Origin: Nepenthes gracilis
Taxonomy: Eukaryota; Streptophyta; Magnoliopsida; Caryophyllales; Nepenthaceae
DNA: 64,000 nucleotides
NCBI GenBank assembly: GCA_033239525.1
Contig: BSYO01000016.1
Span: 3,129,333-3,193,332 of the forward strand
Direction of reading: 5' to 3'
Shown: piece by piece, positions 49,117-61,072 of the stretch
Layout: every line of letters begins with the position of its first letter
How positions within the stretch are numbered: the first letter of the stretch is position 1
Made by a program: the position numbers and the translations under genes
The notes under the pieces: model-generated
Told to the model about the DNA's origin: nothing
The model's input: only the letters and a program-made list of their open reading frames with translations
Database searches by the model: none

Positions 49117-50649
49117 AATTTTTTTCAAGACCTTGTGTGGGGATCCTTCACCTTCACCCGATGATCGTCATCGCTTGCATTTCGACAACTTTTCCTCAAA
49201 TGGGATCCCAACGTTGACCTCCACAAGCTTGAATGATATCCTCCTCCACTCCACTAGACCTAGAGTAGTTTCTATTCCCTTTTGGCTTCTCCTTCACGAT
49301 CGAATCATTCTCTCTTACACTTCCATCGGCCTCCTCTTCTGGCCACCTTAACCAATACCATAATTAATCAACTTGGCTCCATCATTGGCAATCGAAACCG
49401 TCATCAAGTACCAACTTGATCGATTACTTCACCTTGACACAATCGAATTGCTTTTGGTGAGTTGCCAATGACCCTTTTCGAACACAATACTGAAACTTAC
49501 CTAATTAAAATCACATTCAACATTAAATTTGGGGCATATTGCACGCCCTTCAACATGAATTTCGACCCATTGCTTGTTCAAAAGCAAACATCCCCAGTGT
49601 CAACAACCCTCGACAAATCATCGTTACCCATCTTCAATACCTCGCAATCCTTAAGCATATAGCTATTGAAGAGGGACTTCATCAATGGTGCATAGTGTGA
49701 GGAGCCACTATCCATTACCCAATTTGTCTCTTGGTTTGAAAAGTTCTATGTTTCCCCCGCGTCGATAACATAAAGGTCTCTACAGGAAGTGTTAGAGGCC
49801 TGATTATCTTTATCCTGATCCCTCATCTCTTGGCACTCGTCTTCGCCCTTCTTCTCCTACTTCCTATTGGGGTAATTCTGTTTCATATGACCCTTCTTAC
49901 TGCAATAAAAAAATTCCATGTCTTGAAACTTGGAGCGACCATTATCCTCTCCGGTTTGTTGCCTCAGTCCATCGATTTCCAGTTTCCCTGACCACTAGTA
50001 GTAATAAAGAACCTCAACTCCTTAGGAACTTCAACTCTTTCCCTCTGTCTCGACTCATTTATAAGTAAGGAAGTAATGACCTCATCTAAACTAATCGTGT
50101 CTTTTTCGAACAATAATATCATGACAATATGATCATACGAAATCAGCCAAAAAGTCAGTAACACCAATGCCTTATCTTCATCCATAATCTTTTCATCAAG
50201 TGTTGACATTTGCATCAAAAACTGGTTGCACTCAACCAAGTGCTTCTCGAAACTTCCCGCTTCTGGCAATCGTAAGGTATTGAATTGCTTCTTTATATAC
50301 AATTTAATTGTCAAGAATTTATACTTATACCAGCTTTCAAGTTTATCCCAAACCTCAACTAGATCCGACAAGCCAATAAGCTCCTAAATAGTGTTATTCG
50401 TGAAATACAACTTGATTGTGCAATTATCTAAATCTTTCTTATCTTGTCACTCATCATCCTTTATATTCTTTGGCATATTTTCCTTCTTTTGAGGTGTTTT
50501 TACCATTTTTTTCAGCTCAAAATATTCATTATCTTTTCTTACTAAAGGATGAAACTATTTCACAAATTAAACTACTTCACACAAAAGGACAAATCGTCGA
50601 CGTCAACGCCATCAAATTGTAGGTTTTTCAACTTCTCTTTGATACTACT
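49117..50649 (-). pseudogene. Gag-protease of right copia unit
   Basis: After the degenerate primer site (TAGTATCAAAG, 50637-50647), gag is readable in a 135-residue frame at 50371-49964: LVEVWDKLESWYKYKFLTIK, FNTLRLPEAGSFEKHLVECN, DEDKALVLLTFWLISYDHIV and DEVITSLLINESRQ, which is the UBN2 gag of copia. The zinc knuckle follows (FYCSKKGHMKQNYPN, about 49912-49870; its last Cys is replaced by Tyr) and then the protease WVMDSGSSHYA (about 49725) with intact DSG. The frame later stops, and no integrase or reverse transcriptase is present before the LTR, just as in the left unit. Confidence 0.75.
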
Positions 50650-51455
50650 TGTTAGGGTTTAACACCCAGATACACTTGGCCCAATACAGCAAAATAAACC
50701 TGAACCCTCCGTTAATCGTCACCACCAAATTTATGAGTACAAGAAATAAATAATACACAACGATTTTTAACATGAAAATCATTTTCAACAAAGGAAAGAA
50801 CCATGGGACAACTTCTGAATAAATAGTGCCGATTATAAGAACACCTTTCGAAATCCTTTTATTCGGAACCCGAGTGAACAATGATTGAATATAATACCCT
50901 TTCTCAACACACCCGATAATCCATAAGAGAAATATAATGCAAAAAAAAATAACTAAACTAAAATACTTTCCCAAAAATTTTCTCCAGAATGATGTACCCG
51001 GCTTTGACAAAAAATAAAACTCAAACCGAACCTTAATTGGACTCCAAATCTCTTTTTTTCTCTTTTCTTCTCTCCTCTCTTACTGTGCGATGCCTTTTAT
51101 GGAGAAATATTTTAAAATTCTTGAAAGTAACGCTAAAATTGTATTTGCACGATGTTATAAACCTTGGGCATGCTTGAGCGTCCGTCAAACGCTGCTCGAG
51201 TGCCAAGCCTTTGGAATCGGTGCTTGAGCACCGATCAATAGTAGATCATGTGCTCATATACTAGAATTTGCGCTTGAGGAGCATCTTGGGCGCTGCTTAG
51301 TCACCCACCTTCTAGGATTTTTGACTGTTCACCGCTCGAGCTAGCTTTGAGCGCCCGACTCAAGCCTTGCTTCCTGATTGCTCACCACGTTCACAATCTT
51401 CCAGTGACCTTTCATTTGTTGGGATACTCACAACTAAGTGACCAAAAAGCCAATA
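50650..51455 (-). repeat. Copia LTR 3 (5' LTR of right unit)
   Basis: Begins TGTTAGGGTT at 50650 on plus; the outer end reads AAAAAGCCAATA, where the other LTRs end CCTAACA, so it has mutated. A minus frame at 50645-51010 lies wholly in the LTR and is not a gene. Confidence 0.7.
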
Positions 51456-52419
51456 TATGTAAGTGGTAATTCTTATCATATATAATATTTAAACTATAAA
51501 ATTATTATCATAGTAAAAATAAATATGAAATAAAATTACAATTCCTTTATAAATGTTTCTTATTTGGGATTTTTAATCCATCATTGTATACTATAATTTA
51601 AAAAATTAGAAGAGGTGTGAAATGGGTCATATTGGACCGAAACAATCCATTTATTTGCGTCACCTACTTGTAAATAGAACGTACCAAATACGACTCAAGA
51701 CTTTAAAGACCCGACCCAGCACGGCACATGGCTTGCAATATGTTGGGCCAGGCGTACTCATGGGCCATGCTGTACCACGGCTTGATACGTCACAACCTAT
51801 ATATTCAAAAATTATATATATATATATTAAAAATAAAAATTACTTTTAGTCTCCCTTGCTCTTGCCTACTTAACATATTAAAAAATAACTCGTCCTCCAT
51901 CTTGAGAACCCATATATTTTCTCCAATAAGTTAATTTCCGTCAATCTCTCAGAAATTACATTCCGTTTTTTAGTTAAAAATAAAAAAATAATTTTAATTA
52001 TTTGTTTCTTTAATTGTATATCAATTTTTTTTTTCAAATATAATTCTAAATTTTTATTTCAATAACTTTTTTATTCTATGTGAAAACATTTTCAGATTTT
52101 AAGTGAAAACGCAACCCTCTAAATTTATTTCAAAATTTGCAGTTTCAGAGTTAATAAACTTCAAAAACAGAGCTATCAAATTCAATAAGTTAATAATATT
52201 TTTTCCCAGTTCAGTGGCAAATATGTTCTTTGATTTTTGAATTTTTAAATTCCATATAACATTAAATTTAACTTTTTAATGTTATTTTTATTTTAGTATT
52301 GATTTTACTGTTGAAAAAACATTGAAAAAAATTAATCATTTTAGATTAATGGTTTTAAAGTCACTTGGTATAATTTATGTATTAAATTAAATAAGATTGA
52401 TACTTTACTATTTATATAT
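51456..52419. other. AT-rich region with a short GC-richer patch
   Basis: The patch 51620-51800 contains GGGCCA/GCACGGC phrases similar to the ends of common plant dispersed repeats and creates frames at 51622-51849 and 51728-51934; no protein family is evident. The rest is AT-rich. Confidence 0.4.
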
Positions 52420-52945
52420 TGTTGCGTCAAGGATTTGATTGTTTTAGAAATTTATCTCGGATTTTTTTATCCGTACAATCACAAAATAATAGTCAAAGGA
52501 TTTGATAAATATTCTCCAACATAAATATTTTCTTTAAATATTAAAAAAAAGAGGATATAAAAGGGCGTATAAAGTCCAAGCAATTGAGCTCTTTAAATGG
52601 CATTTTAGATTAAGAGATAGAGTGCCCTCTTGACGTCTTCATGTACTTTAGTTTGAAAGAACTCAAATTGTTCTTTTTAGATGGAAAGGATTGATATTTA
52701 TAGAAAGTTGGCAGCAAATAATCGTAAGAAAAACTAATGAATGGTTAACCGCTATTTTTATCATGACAACGGTTACAATTAAGGTCCAATGTCGTTAGTT
52801 GAGTAATCACTTTAGGCCGTTAAACTAACCTCAGTTACATTTGTCGAAATGGGTCGTGTAGATACTTTGGGCTTTTAAACTCTGCCTCTTGGTTCGAAGC
52901 CGTATTGGTTTGGCTTCTTTGGGCTATCGGGTATGATACCCATCA
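52420..52945 (-). mobile_element. Solo LTR (minus orientation)
   Basis: A 526-bp element reads, on the minus strand, from TGATGGGTATCATACCCGA (52945) to CTTGACGCAACA (52420). It is flanked on both sides by TATAT, a 5-bp target duplication, although this is weak evidence in AT-rich DNA. There are no internal coding remnants next to it, so it is a solo LTR left by LTR-LTR recombination. It is related in reverse orientation to 60446-61072. Confidence 0.7.
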
Positions 52946-54394
52946 TATATACTAAAATTAATATCAAAATAAAAATAGAGAATAATAAATTTGAGAAAAA
53001 TAACAAAATGAGGATGTATGTTTATATATATATTTATATGTTTTTTCATTTTCAATTTGTAACATATTTTGATTTGATTTTAAAGCTTGCCTGCCCTTAA
53101 AATTTAGGGTATATGTATCTATTAAGCCAAACCTAACTAGCTTTTAGCATCCAACCAGCAATCAAAGAAGCAATATCCAAGGGAATGAGTTCACACCAAT
53201 TTGAGCAAATAAATAAAATCATTTTCGAAGTATTATTACTTGTTAGTGATGGACTTTGTCACAAATATAGGGACTTGTAGGACCTACTTAAGCTGTATTT
53301 TCATTATCGATCTGACCCTTCGGACATGCCCAAAGTCATGGCCGAACTAGGTTTCTTAAGCCCGTCTCTATGCAAAAATTTTAAAAGTTTAACTCGATCT
53401 TTTAATTTAAATAAATATATATAGTTTGAATTATCTATTTTTTTATCCGTCTGATTTGATAAAATCCAACATAAATTTAAAATACTTATTTTTAGAAAAT
53501 TTTTTCTTACAAAATATCGCTTCAAAATAACATAATATTTTTTTTCTTAATTTATTTAACTATTATACGATTAATACCTTATTTTAGGGTAATATATGTA
53601 TTTTATTTCTACCTTAGCCTATAATGCCATACCCTTTATCTCCTAAAACCGACCCGAATTACAATTCAACATGATCCATTGAAAAACTTCTCATTTATCA
53701 TATTAGCTGCTTCAAACATCACCAAATATATATTTATTTATTTATTTATTTATATGTATTAAAATCAATTTTTTGGATCTGTTAGCAAAATAATAAAATT
53801 TTAATCTAAAAATCTCATATTGATTAAATAAAGATATGATCTACTACTTATTGATACGAAGACTTCTTTTTTTCTATACAGATTTTCAACTATAAAATTA
53901 TGCAAAATAATATTAACAATCAAATGCGTATTATATTTTTATTTAAATAAGATAATATCTCAAATAAAAATGAGTCTAATTTCATAACTCAATACTATTA
54001 ATTTATTAAAATATATATTAAAAAAAAATGATGCATCACACACGTGAGCAGGTGGACAGCATGTCCCATGCATGTCGCGCATGCACATGTGTGCCCCCAG
54101 CGCATGATCCCGTGAAATTTGCTGTTACATTAAATCTCACGTCCCCTCTTTATTGTCGTTGCCTCCTATCCACGTAGCAACATTTTGAGCCACTCATACT
54201 TCGCCACCTGTCATAATATCAAGGTTGTCTTTATGTCGCGGGTAAGGATGGCAATGAGGAAGGAGGGGTCGGGCCTTCTTTAATTATTACCCTGTTAGGT
54301 TTTAGTAACGTGAACGTATGATAACTAATTTGGATGAAAAAAAATATATATAGTGGAATGGATAAATAAAAAGATAAATGTGGGTCCATAGTAA
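52946..54394. other. AT-rich region without recognised genes
   Basis: No coding remnant recognised. Contains a TTTA repeat (53731-53752) and a small minus frame at 53304-53525 without family features. Confidence 0.5.
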
Positions 54395-54823
54395 ATGCGT
54401 CAATCAGAAATTCTTGCCTGTATTATTGGCTTATTGAAGGCACCGTATATACAGACCAATCAGAGAGTATCAATTATGTTATCTGAACCATTAAAAATTC
54501 TTTCTCACTTATACAGACCTAGTGCTATTGCAACGATAGCACTCCACCCTGTCGTCATTGGGGCTAGTTTAGCCACTCCTGCACCTATGCTTGACTATTG
54601 TCTAGCAGCTGCTTGGGTCATAGTTAAGCCTTTCGCCGCATTCATTGAACGGCGTTTGCCAGTGGTAGCCACCACTCAACACCACACTGTTGCGGTCACC
54701 ACAGGATGCCACCCGCCTGGGCACAAGCCATGGCCGTCATCTGATGGTGCCAATCAATGCTCGGCCTCCTCTCAGCTGATTGATACCTCTACCACTGCGT
54801 CATTGTTATCTAATATGGCATAA
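54395..54823 (+). CDS. Hypothetical ORF, 142 codons, doubtful
   Basis: The longest unexplained ORF outside the transposons and the BG1-like gene. It sits in an island of higher GC (about 54500-54800). The product begins MRQSEILACIIGLLKAPYIQ and is rich in Ala, Thr and His with a weakly hydrophobic middle (about residues 45-80). I recognise no family, and neither neighbouring gene nor promoter supports it. It could be chance coding in a GC-richer repeat or an old LTR. Confidence 0.15.
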   Translation: MRQSEILACIIGLLKAPYIQTNQRVSIMLSEPLKILSHLYRPSAIATIALHPVVIGASLATPAPMLDYCLAAAWVIVKPFAAFIERRLPVVATTQHHTVAVTTGCHPPGHKPWPSSDGANQCSASSQLIDTSTTASLLSNMA

Positions 54824-56815
54824 TACTTAAGTTACACAACCCCGAACCTAAAGTCTAAATAGGTATAGTTTAGATATAATGTTTGGATTGACCCAACTCA
54901 GATTTAAGGCCTCAACTTGTCTTCAAAAAACAAAGGACTTGATTGATGAGATCCTTCTATATTTTCAAAAGACCACAAGATCTAAATAGGTTGCAATCTC
55001 CATGCTGAAGCATCAAACCCAATAAACTTTTTTTATAACTATATTAATACTTTTTATTTATTTTTATTATTATTTTAAAATATTTTAGTAATTTATGTTA
55101 TTTTAAATATTTTAGTGATTTTAGTGTTAAGGAATCTCCAAAATATTCCTTCTAGGATCTCTTTTACCTCATGTCTTTGTTTAGGGTGCGTAGGAGACAC
55201 GGGTCTATGCTTCGAATCACACTTAAGTATAGATTATTAAAGGACTTAGGCCAATTTGATTTTTTATGTGCACATCAAGTCCCATTAGTTGTTAAGGTAA
55301 ACTCTAAAAGTAAGTTTTAGGGTGAATCATACGAATCAAATTAAATTATAAAAATTAAAAAAAGTCTAGATTATATATCTAAGTTTTAATCTGAACTCTT
55401 TAATTTTTATAAATTAATTTAAACTGTAGAATTCATCTTAAAATTTTATTATGAGTTTACATCAATGGAACCCTAAAAATTATAGTAAGAGCAAAAATGC
55501 TCATTTTTAGACCTTGATAATTACATTATAACATATTGCACATCCGTTTCTCTTTACCATGTTAGCCAACATTTTTTCTTAAAATGCATAGCATGGCTTT
55601 AAATGATATAGATCTAGATATAAATAAATTTTAAATACTAATAAAATAAAATATCATAATTTTTTAAAGTATCTATAAAATTGTGAAAGGATAAGCATGA
55701 CAGTCTAATACTATCTATCAGTATCTTCAAAATATGATTTTTTTGTTGATTTTTTGTAAGTTCAAGAAGATCAATAGATTGGGGACTTGATAGGAAAAAA
55801 TTATTTTGCTTATTATAAAGTTACTCTGATTTTTTTATTGAGAAGGGTTTTATTGATGATTGATATAGTTGCTCTATAGTTTTCATGATTATCCTTAAAA
55901 ATAGAAGAAACATACTCAAAATTTTTAATTATTTGGTATAAAATTGATAGTATAATAAATTTGTAGAATAAAACTATAAAAAAAAGAGAATAAATGAATA
56001 AAGGGAAACAAATAATTGGGTATTTTTCTTCCTAAAATATTATAGATAAATTATAAGTAATTAAATTAAATATTTTTTTTTTAAAAAAAAATCACTGTTT
56101 ATGACAGATTGAAAAAGAGAAAGGTGGAGAATTTTGGTGATCCCAAGAAGATTATTCTGAAGATCATGCTATTCTGCAGCTTTTGTCTTTGAAGGGGAGA
56201 ATGGGATCTTTATTTGCGATTTGAAAAAGTATCATACCACTTTATTCCGATTGAGTATTATTAAAATGATATTTTTAAAAAATTAATTTTAAAATAAAAT
56301 TATAAATATGATATTTTATTTTTTATTTAAATTTATAAAAATTTATAAAATTAACTATATGTGTTAATAATATCATATTAACCTAATATATCTAAAAAAT
56401 AACTAAAAAATAGCCTTCAAATATTTATCTCATAGTCAAATAAATTGTCTTAATTTTTAGTAGTGTTAGAAAACTTAAATTAGGATAAAAATATCATAAA
56501 TTCAACTAATTAAATTTTTAACTATTCATCTGGTTAGATTTTTTTCTAAACTCAGTGCATAGCTAAAAGAAGGTTAGTTATACATAATTAAGGTAAGACT
56601 GGTTATACCTTTAGAAAATTTATTATAAATTTATTAAGAATTGTGGTGGCCTTAACCAATTTGATCTAAAAATAAAAAGAAAGCATCATGTAAAAATTAT
56701 GATTCCGAAAGAAATTTTTCTGAGTTAAAAGGTTGTCTAAATTTATAGTGATTTTGGCAATTGCTAAATGAACATGAAGTTTTATAGTTTACTATAACAC
56801 ATTGATAAAATGTTT
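54824..56815. other. AT-rich region, possibly decayed gypsy sequence
   Basis: No motif was recognised before 56820. Since RNase H of a gypsy element begins at 56820, earlier pol parts may once have lain here, but they cannot be read. Confidence 0.35.
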
Positions 56816-56819
56816 AGAT

Positions 56820-58110
56820 TATGTCTGATGTAAAATAAGAAGGTTATTGCTTACAAGTCAAAACAATTTAAGACCTATGAGAAAAACTATCCTTTACTCA
56901 TGAGCTGAGGTTAGCATCTATTATCTTTACTTTAAAATTTTAGATACATTATTTGTGTAATGAGAAGTTTGTTGTGTAGGTTTGAAGCATTTATTCTATC
57001 TAAAAAGAAAAAAAAAATGAGGCAATAGCAATGGATAGGTTATTAAAAGATTATAATTATGAAATTTATTATCAGCCCAAAAAAGCTAATATGATAACGG
57101 ATGCTATAAATTAAAAATAACTTAGCTTGATAGCCCAAACAATAATTAAATAATGGGATATATCAGATGATATAAAAGATTATAACATTTGGCTACATTC
57201 TCAAGATATACATATGATATTATTGCATTTTTAGGTACAATCAATATTTATTGAAAGGATTAAAGAAATACAAATAAAAGATTCATTCTAAATGGACACA
57301 ACTAGAGATTTGAACAAAGAGTTATAAGTTGATTTCAACATTAGAGAAGATGGATTCATAGATTTCATAACTGTATATGCATGCCCAAAATCTAAGGGAT
57401 AAGAGAAAAAATTTTAAAAGAAACTCAAAGAGCTAAGTATATAATCTACCTTGAGATTAACAAAATATATCATGACATGTGAAAGTTTTATTAGTGGAGA
57501 AATATTAGAAGAGAAATCGCAACTTTTATAAAAATATATCTCATTTGCCAACAAGTAAAAGCCAAAAATGAGAATCGATTGTATCTTTTGCAACCCTTGT
57601 ATATCCCCAGTCAGAAGTGGGAGCATATACTATAGATTTCATCATTGGTTTGCCTAGGACAATTAGAAAACATGATGCAATTTGGATAGTAGGGGATCGA
57701 CTAATGAAATCAGTTGATTTTATTGATGTAAGAACAATGTTTCTCAGTGGATTATTTAGGGAAGCTCTACATTAATGTGATTGTAAAACTACATTGAATT
57801 CTAAATTCAACTATATTTGATCAATTCTCAAGATTTACATTCAAATTTTGTGAGAGTTTGTATAAAATTATTGGTACAAAACTAAAATTTTTTATGGCCT
57901 TTCATGCGCAATCAAATGGATAATTAAAGTGGACAATTTAGATTATAAATGATATAAAGATGAAAGATAATTTTGATGATTATCTATCAATGGCCGAATT
58001 TGATAACAACAAGAGTTAATAGGCAATTATTGGTGTATCACCTTTCGAAGTTATGTATGGAAGAAAATGCTTATCTCCAATTAATTGGGAAGATGTTGAA
58101 AGTTAAAGAC
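56820..58110 (+). pseudogene. Ty3/gypsy RNase H-integrase remnant
   Basis: Readable blocks in order are NKKVIAYKSKQFKTYEKNYP (56835), LKFWRHYL-like and NEKFVV (56935-56975), KIIIMKFIISPKK with MLS (57045-57105), the integrase zinc-finger end ISHLPTSK-like (about 57540), IDFIIGLPRTIRKHDAIWIV (57634), GDRLMKSVDF (57690), KIIGTKLKFFMAFHAQSNG (57865), and VSPFEVMYGRKCLSPINWED (58036). These match the end of gypsy RNase H and the integrase core. Stops occur between blocks. Integrase inserts the DNA copy into the host genome; this one cannot function. Confidence 0.8.
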
Positions 58111-58119
58111 TAAAAGGGT

Positions 58120-58680
58120 TCACAACCTAGAATATAGAACATAACTTTTTTATGATCACAATCAACACTGGCATGATAATATATTAACCAATTTAATTCC
58201 AAAATAATATCAAACTCTTACGACTCTAACAAAGTCAAATCTATATATAATTCAAACACACAAACCTAAATAACACACCGATGATACATAATATCCACCA
58301 ACAACTTGCCTAATAGAGTGGATATCACTAATATATAATTTAAAATTTTAGGAGGCAAACCCAACTTACAAATAAATTGAGGGCCATAAAAGAATGCATA
58401 AATGTCGGATCAACCAACACGTGTCAAAGACTTGAAAATTAATATATTATCTTCAACTATTGATAGATTTACTTGAGCGTTCTTAACTACCATTACAAAA
58501 CTTTTCCCTAAAATGGTAGGCTTTTGTCTCATGAACCACAACAGAAAATGTCACTCTTTCACCGTGTGACAACTTGGTTACAATTAAATCATGTTCTAAG
58601 TTGTTTACAACACGGCCACCTCTATGGTATTTCCCATAATGGTCATATATTGGCTTCAATTGTTGTGGCTTAGTTGATTA
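58120..58680 (-). pseudogene. Ty3/gypsy gag end and protease remnant
   Basis: The minus strand reads KPIYDHYGKYHRGG, a decayed zinc knuckle, then a region with IVEDNILIFKSLTRVLVD and a protease start with the Asp (VLVD) where the family has a DPGATHSFI block, then LGLPPKIL and a later NWLIHYHASVDC-like stretch (about 58170). The order matches gag-protease of plant gypsy elements. It lies on the opposite strand to the neighbouring integrase, so the two cannot be from a simple intact element. Confidence 0.6.
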
Positions 58681-58689
58681 ATGTAAGAA

Positions 58690-60445
58690 TTGAATCTTAA
58701 TATTTATATAATAATACTAAAATTAAGTAAATTGATAAATTATTAATATTAATTGTAAATTTAGGTTAAAAATTAAATATTAGAGTGAAGTGGTTTAGGC
58801 TCGAGTGGCATTTACTATGCACTTGATTCACGTATAAACATATTTTAGACAAAATTATTGTGTTTAAAGTATGCATGAGAAGCACTCGTACATAGTTTAG
58901 AATGGTAGTACCTAAGATACGCTTGTTAGATACTATACACAAGCTTAAAGAAGCATTTGCGCCTAATCCACTCCTGACCAATATGCATGTGCTAATCTAT
59001 TATATAAGGTTATTTCAATCAATTTTAGTTTATTTTTTCTAAGTTTTCAAGAAAAGATATAAAAAAGAAGATGAAAAGAGAGGATAATAAAGGAAGAAAG
59101 ATATATCCAAGTTGATATTAGGTGAATCTAAACTACTTTTTGGTAGAACAAAGTTCAAACAAGTGGATATAAACTCATTAATTCCTTTGTTATTGAATTT
59201 TTATGAAATATCTAATATTTTTTATTCAAATATTCATAGATGTGATATTTATTTACTTTTTTTAACTATATTTTATATGCATATTATTTTATGAGAATTT
59301 AAAAGCTTATGTATTAAATTTATGTATGTCATATTAGAAATTTGAAATCTTTATATATATTTTCTTAGATGTGCATGTAAATCGATTTAAAAGTTAAGGA
59401 AAGTGCATATAAAGAAAAGAGAAAAGATAATATAGAAAGTGAAGGAAGGGGGAAGGTGAATTGAAGAGATTTTAAGCTAAATCTTGGTAATTATGTTGAA
59501 GCAAGTGTATTTTAAACCCCATTTTTTACTCTTTTGATGAAAATTTAAAAAAATGTTTCATATTTCCTTCATAAATCTTGGATTATTATTTATTTACCCT
59601 ATGCATGTGATCATCTATACATTCATTAATATTTGACTTGTATATATAGTCTTTAGGATACATGAAATATTCTAAAATTTCTAAAGTTTATTGAAAAATA
59701 CTTACTACATGTTCATTTTTAGGAAAGAATTTGGAGAAACTCCACATTTAAAGTTAAAGTAAATTATTTTGTTTCCAAATTTCAACAAAAAACATAGCTA
59801 ATTATTTCTTTTATTTTTATTAGAATTATTGTAAAAATTTATCAAAATATAATTACAAATATCGTAATATATTAATTTATAAGTAAATATCATAATACCC
59901 AACATATGTAAGTTAGAAAAGTAGTATTTGGACTATAAGATATGATATGGAATCAGTCAATTTACAAGTTTTTAATAGTGGCTTGTTACCCTGACTATGC
60001 AATAAAGAACATGGTCTTGCCTTCGAAATTTCAATCCTATTAGTGAGATTTATCGCTGGTCATTAATTTTTAGTTTCCTATATTTTTGCACGTGTCAGGT
60101 GAAATTTACTTTATATATTTGTAGTTAATTATCGTCATCCTTTATATTTTGTTAAATTTTTAACTTATTTTAACGGAATCCATCGCATTTTAGTTTAGAA
60201 TAGTTATGATCATTTAGCAAAGAGTTGGACCGGAGGATTTAGAGAGAACCTATATTAGTTTTGATAATTTGAGGATATGTATAATTGTTAGAATATACAA
60301 TTTAGGATATTTTACTATCGACATATACAGTATATTTGATGAAACTTTTCATAATTCTAAGCGGTACTTTTAGAATAATTTTTTGATCATTTTGTATGTT
60401 AGATAATTAGATATTTTTACAAAATTTAATGATTTGAGCAGTTAA
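58690..60445. other. AT-rich region without recognised genes
   Basis: No coding remnant recognised; frames at 58766-58981 and 59112-59294 lack family features. Part of it may be decayed LTR or gag of the adjacent minus-strand gypsy fragment. Confidence 0.35.
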
Positions 60446-61072
60446 TGATGAGTATTATATCCGATGGCCTAAAGAAATCAGCCCAATATAATTTTGGGCC
60501 AAAAGGTAAAGCTCAACGGCACAAAACGCCTGTACCGGCCCATTTTGGCAAATATGGCGAGGCCAATTTAACGACTTAGATGGTTGCCCAACTAACGGTA
60601 TCGAACGTTAGTTAAAATTGCTATTGAGATAAAGACTAACCATTCGTTAGTTTCTTAATAGTTAACTATCATCCAACTTCTATAAATACCCGTCCTCTCT
60701 AATTAGAAAAGGAGGACTCAATACTCTTAGACTAAGATATACAAAGATTGGAAAGACGCTAAGAGCGTACACACTTTCTCTCAATCTAAGATGCCACTTT
60801 AGGAGCACAATTCTTCGGACTTTATATACCTTTTGCATCTTCTACTTTTCTTCTTATTTAAGGAAGATAATGATTTGAGCGTGAAGATAATGATTTTCGA
60901 ACGCAATAATTATAAAGAGTCAATATTAACATAAATAATTTTAATTGTACCATGGGACAAATATAAAAATTAATATTTTGACTAAAATCACTAATAATTT
61001 GTACAACACGGCGACCCGATTTTAGATAAATTGTAATTGTTTTGATATTTTGACGCGGTTTGTAAAAAGTAT
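60446..61072 (+). mobile_element. LTR (plus orientation), same family as 52420-52945
   Basis: Starts TGATGAGTATTATATCCGA, the counterpart of the minus-strand LTR's start. It has a TATA box (CTATAAATACCCG, 60680) followed by a leader. Matching blocks include TAAGATGCCACTTTAGGAGC and GGACTTTATA (60785-60825) and TGTTTTGATATTTTGACGC near 61037. The end is unclear, about 61055-61072; GTTAA occurs before 60446 and again at 61073, a possible target duplication. No internal coding region follows. Confidence 0.6.

Larger units (their letters stand above)
45924..51455 (-). mobile_element. Copia array: LTR-internal-LTR-internal-LTR
   Basis: Three LTRs (45924-46748, 48292-49116, 50650-51455) enclose two internal regions (46749-48291 and 49117-50649), all on the minus strand. 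The first two LTRs are both 825 bp; the third is about 806 bp. LTRs begin with TGTT and end in AACA. The array is flanked by TATGG on the left and TATGT on the right, a near-perfect 5-bp target duplication, suggesting one original insertion later enlarged by unequal recombination between LTRs. The internal regions are only about 1.5 kb and encode gag and protease alone. All frames are broken. Confidence 0.8.

Noticed and set aside
50645..51010. Minus ORF of 121 codons with hydrophobic stretches
   Set aside because: It lies entirely in a copia LTR and is disrupted in the other two LTR copies.
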